DNA from: Bacteroidales bacterium
GTDB lineage: Bacteria; Bacteroidota; Bacteroidia; Bacteroidales; GCA-2711565
Length of the DNA: 11,940 bases
Reading direction: 5' to 3'
NCBI GenBank assembly: GCA_029938505.1
Contig: JAOZUV010000003.1
Coordinates: forward strand, 1-11,940
The position numbers and the translations under genes are program-made. Of the stretch, positions 1-4,952 are shown in pieces. Each line of letters begins with the position of its first letter. The stretch's first letter is position 1. Below the pieces are notes generated by a model. That model saw nothing but the letters and a program-made list of their open reading frames with translations, did not search any database and was not told the origin of the DNA.

Positions 1-2
1 TT

Positions 3-1199
3 GAAAATTGGACTTCCTATAATTGTCAGAATGGGAGCTGTAATTGGCCGGAATTAGATATTATCCGAGATATGGTTGATGTTGAGATTAATCCTTTTGA
101 TAAAAAAAATGTGTTTGTTGCGAGTTGGGAAGGCGGTGTAATTGAGCTTCAGGATGGGAATATTAAAACAGTATACAACACCTCAAATTCATCCTTACAA
201 ACGATTTTAAATACCAATATTACACGGGCTAGCGGATTAAAAATTGACAGCCAAAATAATTTATGGGTTGTTAATCCTCAAACCGAAAATATATTATCAG
301 TTAAAACGCCAACAAACGAATGGTATTCGTATAATTTGGGTTCAGCGAATAGCGGAATTCAAGCCAATAAATTGTTCATTGATTTTTATAATCAAAAGTG
401 GATTATCCCACGTCGAACATTTTCGTTAATTATTTTTAACGATAATGGAAGCCTTGAAAACACCGCTGATGATGAGGTGAAAACATTGAGTTCTCAAACA
501 GGAAATGGACAAATTTTTGCTGCCCAAATTAAATGTATAGCTCAAGATTTAGATCGGGAAATGTGGTTTGGTACAGATAAAGGAATTGGTGTTATTTACT
601 CGCCTCGCAATGTGTTTAACGATGGGAATTTTGATATGCAACGGATATTGGTTGAGTGGGATGGGTATACTCAATATCTGTTAGAAACAGAAACGGTGAC
701 GGCAATAAGTATTGATGCTGCAAATCGAAAATGGATAGGAACAAAAAGCTCAGGAGTATTTCTATTATCAGAAGATGGTTCTGAACAAATTCATCATTTT
801 ACTTCCGAGAATAGCCCCTTAATTTCTAATGAAATTATCAGCTTGGCTATAAAAGATAAGGGCGAAGTTTTTATAGGTACCTCCGAAGGCTTAGTTTCTT
901 ATCTGAGCGATGCTGCTGCTCCTAGTGTGGATGGTTCGAATTCGTATGCCTACCCCAATCCCGTTCCACCTAATTATTCAGGACCTATTGCTATTAAAAA
1001 TTTATATCAGGATGCAAATGTTAAAATAACGGATATTAGTGGAAATGTGGTTTATGAAACTCGTGCTTTGGGCGGACAAGCCATTTGGAATGGCTATAAT
1101 TTTGATGGTCGAAGAGCACATACAGGGGTGTATTTAGTGTTTGCTAGTAGCGAAGATGGATCTGTTTCTTTAGTTGCGAAAATTTTATTTATTAATTAA
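3..1199 (+). CDS. porZ: PorZ-like T9SS beta-propeller protein, C-terminal part (N-terminus outside window)
   Basis: The reading frame is open from the first codons of the window, so the methionine at 72 is internal and the gene starts upstream. About 399 residues are visible. Seen: repeated beta-propeller blades of the two-component-regulator type, with hallmarks such as NNLWVVNP, DREMWFGTDKGIGV, NRKWIGTKSSGVF and GEVFIGTSEGLV. These are followed, from the YPNP motif at 951-962, by an immunoglobulin-like tail of about 82 residues with ITDISGNVVYE, WNGYNFDGRRAHTGVYLV and a final AKILFIN, which is the layout of a type A T9SS sorting domain. Known: PorZ carries two propellers plus such a domain and works with the sortase PorU, PorV and PorQ in the outer-membrane attachment complex. 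Inference: this protein is PorZ, supported by recO lying directly downstream, an arrangement I recall from other Bacteroidota. Another propeller protein with a T9SS tail remains possible because the N-terminal half is missing. It is probably co-transcribed with recO. Confidence 0.72.
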   Translation, partial: ENWTSYNCQNGSCNWPELDIIRDMVDVEINPFDKKNVFVASWEGGVIELQDGNIKTVYNTSNSSLQTILNTNITRASGLKIDSQNNLWVVNPQTENILSVKTPTNEWYSYNLGSANSGIQANKLFIDFYNQKWIIPRRTFSLIIFNDNGSLENTADDEVKTLSSQTGNGQIFAAQIKCIAQDLDREMWFGTDKGIGVIYSPRNVFNDGNFDMQRILVEWDGYTQYLLETETVTAISIDAANRKWIGTKSSGVFLLSEDGSEQIHHFTSENSPLISNEIISLAIKDKGEVFIGTSEGLVSYLSDAAAPSVDGSNSYAYPNPVPPNYSGPIAIKNLYQDANVKITDISGNVVYETRALGGQAIWNGYNFDGRRAHTGVYLVFASSEDGSVSLVAKILFIN

Positions 1200-1213
1200 T
1201 ATTTGGAGGTTTG

Positions 1214-1262
1214 GTGCACCCTGAGCGAAGTCGAAGGGCGCACATTTCGACAGGCTCAATGT
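1214..1262. repeat. Palindromic dispersed-repeat-like element in the porZ-recO gap
   Basis: Arms GTGCACCCT (1214-1222) and AGGGCGCAC (1235-1243) pair at eight of nine positions (one A/C mismatch) around GAGCGAAGTCGA. A second half, TTTCGACAGGCTCAATGTAC, follows at 1244-1263. The core at 1220-1237 recurs in reverse orientation at 2148-2165 with 17 of 18 bases identical. The element fills most of the gap between the porZ stop and the recO start, and is much richer in G+C than its surroundings. Motifs of this kind are widespread in intergenic DNA of Bacteroidota genomes; I know of no firmly established function. Confidence 0.65.
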
Positions 1263-1268
1263 ACCATT

Positions 1269-1997
1269 ATGATTGCAAAAACCCAGGGAATTGTTTTTCA
1301 TCAGATTAAGTATTCAGAAAGCAGTCTGATTGTAAAAATATATACCCGAGAATTTGGCATACAATCGTATTTAGTGAAAGGGGTGCGTTCTAAAAAATCG
1401 AAGATCAGCCCTGCTTTATTACAGCATTTATCCTTGGTCGAAATTGTCGCTTCTCACAAAGAAAAAAGCAATCTTCATTATATCCGTGAGATACGATCTG
1501 CTCATCAATACGTGAGCATTCCTTACGATATAACTAAAAGTTCGATCACTCTTTTTGTGAATGAACTATTGATGAAAGCTATTCGTGAAGAAGAGGAGAA
1601 TACCGCCCTCTTTGATTTTGTATTTCAATCGATGCAATGGCTTGATTTGGCGAGTGAAAATTATGTTAATTTTCATTTAATTTTTGCCATACAATTAAGC
1701 CGTTATTTAGGTTTTTATCCTCGTGGGATTTACTCTCCCTCTACCCCTTATTTTGATTTAGAGGAGGGTTGTTTTGAAAACCGAAGACCCATCCATCATA
1801 ATTATTTGCAAGGAGAAGAAGCTGAGAAGTTAAGTTTGCTGACTGATTTTTCTTTAGACAATATGAAAGGAATAAAATTGAATAATGAAGAGCGAAATAA
1901 ACTCCTTGATCAGATTGTTCAGTATTACCAATTACACCTCCCTAATTTTGGTGAATTAAAATCCTTGGATGTATTACGTGCGATTTTGAATGATTAA
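1269..1997 (+). CDS. recO: DNA repair protein RecO
   Basis: RecO is a cytoplasmic recombination mediator that works with RecR (and RecF) to load RecA onto SSB-coated single-stranded DNA and to anneal strands in gap repair. The 242-residue product has the family's usual length. Its N-terminal OB-fold region begins with TQGIVFHQIKYSESSLIVKI and continues into EFGIQSYLVKGVRSKKSKIS. The helical C-terminal region includes AIQLSRYLGFYPRG. No CxxC zinc-binding pairs are visible, unlike the Deinococcus protein. An in-frame ATG exists at 1203, but the 22 residues it would add translate a palindromic repeat, so the ATG at 1269, directly before the conserved IAKTQGIV, is chosen. No promoter was seen in the 69-bp gap after porZ, so co-transcription with porZ is likely. 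Confidence 0.93.
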   Translation: MIAKTQGIVFHQIKYSESSLIVKIYTREFGIQSYLVKGVRSKKSKISPALLQHLSLVEIVASHKEKSNLHYIREIRSAHQYVSIPYDITKSSITLFVNELLMKAIREEEENTALFDFVFQSMQWLDLASENYVNFHLIFAIQLSRYLGFYPRGIYSPSTPYFDLEEGCFENRRPIHHNYLQGEEAEKLSLLTDFSLDNMKGIKLNNEERNKLLDQIVQYYQLHLPNFGELKSLDVLRAILND

Positions 1998-2010
1998 TGA
2001 CTGAAAAATT

Positions 2011-2088
2011 ATGACGAACAAACCCCCAACGGCCGAGGAATTGAAAATATTAAGGAAGCATGTTGATCTGGATGGGTTGTATAGATAA
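2011..2088 (+). other. Possible 25-residue ORF or gene remnant downstream of recO
   Basis: An ATG 13 bp after the recO stop opens a 25-codon frame (MTNKPPTAEELKILRKHV followed by DLDGLYR) ending TAA. The hydrophilic, helix-prone composition (AEELKILRKHVDLDGLY) resembles a piece of a real protein more than random AT-rich DNA. A G+C-rich repeat block begins 15 bp after its stop. It could be a small gene in the recO unit, the 5' remnant of a gene cut by repeat insertion, or chance. I do not recognise it. Confidence 0.25.
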
Positions 2089-2103
2089 AAGAAAATATTG
2101 ATT

Positions 2104-2224
2104 CCCCTCCTATTTTAGGAGGGGTGTCCGAAGGACGGGGTGGTAATCCTTCGACTCCGCTCAGGATGACAACATCAACCACCCCTTTAATTCCCCTCCT
2201 TGATAAGGAGGGGAGTTGGGGGTT
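2104..2224. repeat. Nested composite of perfect palindromes in the recO/lipoprotein gap
   Basis: In order: hairpin A, CCCCTCCT (2104-2111) with AGGAGGGG (2117-2124), 8 bp, loop ATTTT; small hairpin GTCC-GAA-GGAC (2126-2136); an outer inverted repeat GGGGTGGT (2137-2144) with ACCACCCC (2178-2185), 8 bp. That outer pair encloses a unit ATCCT...AGGAT (2146-2167) whose core matches the reverse complement of the repeat before recO. Last is hairpin B, CCCCTCCTT (2193-2201) with AAGGAGGGG (2205-2213), 9 bp, loop GAT, followed by AGTTGGGGGTT. This is the main content of the 306-bp gap 1998-2303. It lies between convergent genes, so in RNA it could act as a two-way terminator, although no clear T-tract follows either hairpin. 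It looks like a dispersed repeat of the kind common in Bacteroidota. Confidence 0.7.
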
Positions 2225-2248
2225 AACTTTATTCTAAAAAATGCTACA

Positions 2249-2264
2249 AAATAAACCTTAAAAT
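2249..2264. repeat. 16-bp direct repeat, copy 1 (flanks lipoprotein block)
   Basis: AAATAAACCTTAAAAT occurs here and again, in the same orientation, at 3019-3034. The two copies bracket the lipoprotein gene and the small ORF upstream of it. The match stops at both ends of the 16 bp. Confidence 0.6.
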
Positions 2265-2303
2265 TATTAAATGTATTGTGAGTGCTGTGGGCTTAATTTT
2301 ATG

Positions 2304-2819
2304 TTATGGTTTAATTATTTGAAACCACCTTCCGTCAATATTATTATTATTTTTAATGCCCCAAACTTCAACATCATTATACCATACTTTAGTACAAACA
2401 AGGGATACATTGGTTCTTGAAAATTGACATTTTATCGTATCTGTATCCGATTCGCTCCATTGTAAATAAGTGATAGGAAATTCCTCTGACTTACTATGAT
2501 TTGGAGATTGTAGACATAATACATAATTATCATTAAAGCCAAGCTGGTTAGGTGTATAAAATAGAAATCCTTTAGGATAATCTAGGCGAATATCAGCCTT
2601 AAATTCAATTTTTTCTCCATCAATTAAATGAAAAATTTTAATATCAGAACTATTAAAATGATTGACAGTCGAGGGGTCAAGTAAATCAGCACCTTGTGAG
2701 TCAACAACTGAAATATTTATTGGTGTATCTATGTGAACCCCAAGACTTACAGAGTTTTTGGAACAGGATGTTCCCAAAATTATTAAAACTAACAAGGGTA
2801 GTAAACTTCTCTTTATCAT
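2304..2819 (-). CDS. Small lipoprotein of unknown function
   Basis: I do not recognise the family with certainty. The 171-residue product begins with a type II signal peptide: basic MIKR, a hydrophobic stretch LLPLLVLIILG and a lipobox LGTSC with the lipidated cysteine at residue 19. The mature part (about 153 residues) is polar with a likely all-beta character. Its early segment INISVVDSQGADLLDPST and SDIKIFHLIDGEKIEF resembles small lipoproteins seen in other Bacteroidota that carry an Ig- or carboxypeptidase-regulatory-like fold; that is memory, not a search result. The tail has KVWYNDVEVWGIKNNNN and ends WFQIIKP. No catalytic motif is visible. Serine directly after the cysteine gives no retention cue I can interpret. 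The gene is convergent with recO, downstream of lipB on the same strand, and flanked by a 16-bp direct repeat, so it may be an accessory insertion between housekeeping genes. Confidence 0.8.
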   Translation of the reverse strand: MIKRSLLPLLVLIILGTSCSKNSVSLGVHIDTPINISVVDSQGADLLDPSTVNHFNSSDIKIFHLIDGEKIEFKADIRLDYPKGFLFYTPNQLGFNDNYVLCLQSPNHSKSEEFPITYLQWSESDTDTIKCQFSRTNVSLVCTKVWYNDVEVWGIKNNNNIDGRWFQIIKP

Positions 2820-2830
2820 AGTGTTTATTT

Positions 2831-2971
2831 TTAAGGTATAATATTAGTAATCATTGTTTTTCTATCATTAAATGTGAAATCTGTATCTCTTGGTTGCCAA
2901 TCATTATAATTATAATAACCATCGCAGAGTTCATTAAGCCCGTATAAAATTGTAAAGAGAAGAATTTTCAT
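2831..2971 (-). CDS. Possible 46-residue ORF upstream of the lipoprotein gene
   Basis: On the minus strand, ATG at 2971-2969 opens a 46-codon frame ending TAA at 2831, 11 bp before the lipoprotein start. It begins with hydrophobic MKILLFTILYGLNELC and continues with an aromatic, polar part (DGYYNYNDWQPRDTDFTFND), ending MITNIIP. The hydrophobic start is too short and lacks a clear cleavage site for a confident signal peptide. A promoter-like TAnnTTTG box ends only 6 bp before the ATG, so the transcript would be nearly leaderless for this frame, or the stretch is simply the 5' leader of the lipoprotein mRNA. No family is recognised. Confidence 0.35.
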   Translation of the reverse strand: MKILLFTILYGLNELCDGYYNYNDWQPRDTDFTFNDRKTMITNIIP

Positions 2972-2977
2972 TTTTAT

Positions 2978-3006
2978 CAAAACTATACGATGATATTTTT
3001 TTACAA
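2978..3006 (-). promoter_or_regulatory. Candidate Bacteroidota promoter for the lipoprotein unit
   Basis: On the minus strand, TTG (plus positions 3004-3006) is followed after 18 bp by TAGTTTTG (2978-2985), which fits TAnnTTTG. The expected start of transcription falls at about the ATG of the 46-residue ORF, about 150 bp upstream of the lipoprotein start. Confidence 0.5.
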
Positions 3007-3018
3007 TCTGTAAGAATT

Positions 3019-3034
3019 AAATAAACCTTAAAAT
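3019..3034. repeat. 16-bp direct repeat, copy 2
   Basis: Identical to 2249-2264, same orientation, 770 bp apart. It lies just upstream of the candidate promoter of the lipoprotein unit and downstream of the lipB stop. Confidence 0.6.
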
Positions 3035-3155
3035 ATTTTCTAAGGATAAATAAATTATACAATAGCAAATCCTATCACATTGGGGAGTGAGTAATTAATT
3101 GTAATCTTTGTAATAAAACAAATTTATAAACTTTGTAGTTAAGAATAAATCTAAA

Positions 3156-3827
3156 TTATAATTGCATTCCAAAAACCTCCACAAAATAATGCTTGAGTTT
3201 TTCCTGAACTTCGGCAAGATTGATTTCTTTACCTAATTCGTTTTGCAAAGAGGTGACGGTTTTATCCGTTATCCCGCAAGGGTTGATATATGTATAATAA
3301 TTCATATCGGTATTGATGTTGAAAGCAAAACCATGCATAGTTACATAGCGGCTGGCCTTTACACCAATGGCACATATTTTTCGGGGTTTATTTCCCTGAG
3401 TGTCCAACCAAACTCCTGTTGATCCTTCCAATCGTTCGGATTTAATTGTATAATCTTGAAGGGTTTTAATGATAACTTCTTCCATCGCATGAATGTATTG
3501 TTTTACGCCCATGTTGAATTGTTCCAAATCGAGGATAGGATAACCCACAATTTGCCCAGGGCCATGAAAAGTAATATCTCCTCCCCGATTGCTTTTAAAG
3601 TATTCAATTCCTTTTTGGTGTAGAAATTCTTGGGTCATCAACAGATTACTTTCGGCCCCACTTTTGCCGAGTGTAAAAACGGGGAGATGTTCGCAAAACA
3701 ATAAATAATTATCAGAGATTACCTCATCTCTCTTTGCCTGTAGTAGTTCATTAAATAGCTTCTCCTGATAATCCCAAGCCTTTTTATAGGAGATATTTCC
3801 CAGGTCTTTATAAATAGTATTTTTCAT
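3156..3827 (-). CDS. lipB: Octanoyltransferase LipB (lipoyl(octanoyl) transferase)
   Basis: LipB moves the octanoyl group from acyl carrier protein to the lysine of lipoyl domains in 2-oxoacid dehydrogenases and the glycine cleavage H protein, the first step of lipoate synthesis, in the cytoplasm. The 223-residue product shows the family signature RGGDITFHGPGQ (residues 81-92) followed by YPILDL. It also has the catalytic lysine in CAIGVKASRYVTMHGFAFN (Lys157) and the acyl-accepting cysteine in INPCGI (Cys184). A longer frame exists from an ATG at 3851, but its extra eight residues run into the palindromic repeat at 3847-3888, so the ATG at 3827 (MKNTIYKDLGNISYKKAW) is preferred. It lies 143 bp downstream of lipA on the same strand, with two palindromes in the gap, and is probably co-transcribed with lipA. 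Confidence 0.94.
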   Translation of the reverse strand: MKNTIYKDLGNISYKKAWDYQEKLFNELLQAKRDEVISDNYLLFCEHLPVFTLGKSGAESNLLMTQEFLHQKGIEYFKSNRGGDITFHGPGQIVGYPILDLEQFNMGVKQYIHAMEEVIIKTLQDYTIKSERLEGSTGVWLDTQGNKPRKICAIGVKASRYVTMHGFAFNINTDMNYYTYINPCGITDKTVTSLQNELGKEINLAEVQEKLKHYFVEVFGMQL

Positions 3828-3846
3828 GACAACTATTTTAATATTC

Positions 3847-3888
3847 GTCATGCTGAACTTATTTCAGCATCTCTTTGTTCGGAATGAC
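3847..3888. repeat. Palindromic dispersed-repeat-like element in the lipA-lipB gap
   Basis: TGCTGAA (3851-3857) pairs perfectly with TTCAGCA (3863-3869) around CTTAT. Outer GTCAT (3847-3851) and ATGAC (3884-3888) are also inverted repeats. The element touches the 5' side of lipB and lies within the likely lipA-lipB transcript. Its look (GTCATGCTGAAC...) is that of intergenic repeats common in Bacteroidota. Confidence 0.6.
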
Positions 3889-3902
3889 AAAAAATAATAA
3901 TT

Positions 3903-3938
3903 GTCATTTCGATTCCGATTTATCGGAAGAGAAATCTC
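3903..3938. repeat. Second palindromic element in the lipA-lipB gap
   Basis: TTCCGAT (3913-3919) and ATCGGAA (3922-3928) form a perfect 7-bp inverted repeat around TT, inside a GTCATTTCGA...GAGAAATCTC context typical of short intergenic repeats. Its GTCAT start (3903-3907) faces the ATGAC end of the neighbouring element across a short A+T-rich spacer, so the two form a tandem pair. Confidence 0.55.
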
Positions 3939-3970
3939 CATCAAAACTTCTTCTCCCGAAAAATAATCAA

Positions 3971-4831
3971 TTATTTTATATGTTTCTCGGCATGATAAGA
4001 GGAACGAACTAATGGACTGCTTTCCACATGCGTAAAGCCTTTCTTTAATCCTATTTTTTGATATTTCTTAAAAACGTCAGGATGAACATACTCCTGAACT
4101 GGAATATGTTTGGCTGAGGGTTGTAAATATTGACCAATGGTAAAAACCTTGCAACCAACTTCAATCAAATCGTCCATGCATTGTAAAACATCCTCTTCGG
4201 TTTCACCAAGACCCAGCATAATTCCTGATTTAGAAACAAGTCCTGAGTCTGAAATTTGACGAATAACCTCTAGGCTTCTTCGGTAATTTGCCACACTTCT
4301 TATGCTTGGAGTTAGGCGTTCGGTGGTTTCCAAATTGTGCGAAATTACTTCTGGTTTGGCATCAACCACCCTTTGTATTAATTTTTTATTCCCTTGAAAA
4401 TCGGGGATCAATGTTTCTTGAGTGGTGCCTGGTGATACTTTTTTAATTTCATTAATTGTGGCGGCCCAAATTTCTGCGCCTCCATCCTCTAAATCGTCGC
4501 GATCAACCGAAGTTAAAACCACATGCTTCAATTTCATGAGTTTTACGGATTCGGCTACTCGTTTAGGTTCTTCCCAATCTGCAGCTAAAGGCTTGCCTGT
4601 TTTAACCGCACAAAATTTACAAGAGCGGGTACAAACATCACCCAATATCATTAAGGTAGCGATTCCTAGTCCCCAGCACTCGCACATATTGGGGCAATTC
4701 CCACTTGAGCAAATTGTATGCAGTTTGTGTTTATTAACAATCTCTTTGACATTGATATATGATTTCCCAATGGGAATTTTTGTTTTTAACCAATTAGGTT
4801 TAATTCGTTTATTTTGCTTCTTCTTTTCCAT
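3971..4831 (-). CDS. lipA: Lipoyl synthase LipA (radical SAM)
   Basis: LipA inserts two sulfur atoms at C6 and C8 of the protein-bound octanoyl chain, using S-adenosylmethionine radicals, and completes the lipoyl cofactor made from LipB's product. The 286-residue length fits the family. Seen: the auxiliary-cluster motif C-x4-C-x5-C (Cys41, Cys46, Cys52, in ICSSGNCPNMCECWG), the radical SAM motif C-x3-C-x2-C (Cys67, Cys71, Cys74, in DVCTRSCKFCAVKTGKP), the LTSVDRDDLEDGG and ISHNLETTERL segments, SGIMLGLGETEEDV, and the RSSYHA motif (residues 276-281) that provides the serine ligand of the auxiliary cluster. Nothing essential is missing. The ATG at 4831 gives a basic N-terminus (MEKKKQNKRIKPNWLK). 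It is divergent from lysS and first in the lipA-lipB unit. Confidence 0.96.
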   Translation of the reverse strand: MEKKKQNKRIKPNWLKTKIPIGKSYINVKEIVNKHKLHTICSSGNCPNMCECWGLGIATLMILGDVCTRSCKFCAVKTGKPLAADWEEPKRVAESVKLMKLKHVVLTSVDRDDLEDGGAEIWAATINEIKKVSPGTTQETLIPDFQGNKKLIQRVVDAKPEVISHNLETTERLTPSIRSVANYRRSLEVIRQISDSGLVSKSGIMLGLGETEEDVLQCMDDLIEVGCKVFTIGQYLQPSAKHIPVQEYVHPDVFKKYQKIGLKKGFTHVESSPLVRSSYHAEKHIK

Positions 4832-4849
4832 GGTATTCTAAATTCACAA

Positions 4850-4857
4850 CAAAATTA
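4850..4857 (-). promoter_or_regulatory. Candidate -7 box for lipA
   Basis: The minus strand reads TAATTTTG, a TAnnTTTG match 18 bp before the lipA ATG. No TTG is seen at the usual 17-23 bp further upstream, so only the -7 part is supported. Confidence 0.35.
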
Positions 4858-4902
4858 GATAAAAAACACTTTATTCATTCATTTTCATTCATCAACATTT
4901 TC

Positions 4903-4935
4903 TTGAAAACCATAAACCTAGTTTCTTTATCTTTG
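4903..4935 (+). promoter_or_regulatory. Candidate promoter for lysS
   Basis: TTG (4903-4905), a 22-bp spacer and TATCTTTG (4928-4935, TAnnTTTG) fit the Bacteroidota vegetative promoter. Transcription would begin near 4942, giving a leader of about 10 nt before the ATG at 4953. Confidence 0.6.
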
Positions 4936-4952
4936 CAAAAATTTTTATACCA

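Noticed and set aside
244..429. 61-codon plus-strand frame inside the PorZ-like gene
   Set aside because: It lies entirely inside the propeller coding sequence in another frame and has no protein-like pattern.
1203..1268. Upstream start of RecO adding 22 residues
   Set aside because: The added residues translate a palindromic repeat; the family's conserved start follows at 1269.
2104..2224. CRISPR array from regularly placed hairpins
   Set aside because: There are only two similar hairpins, no uniform repeats or spacers, and no cas genes; it reads as a composite dispersed repeat.
2972..3155. Small gene or RNA between lipB and the lipoprotein unit
   Set aside because: A+T-rich with no ORF or hairpin; only the promoter boxes and the 16-bp repeat stand out.
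3828..3851. Upstream start of LipB adding eight residues
   Set aside because: The extension runs into a palindromic repeat, and the conserved N-terminus begins at the ATG at 3827.
4422..4841. 139-codon plus-strand frame opposite lipA
   Set aside because: Antisense shadow of lipA, whose cluster cysteines and family motifs are intact on the other strand.
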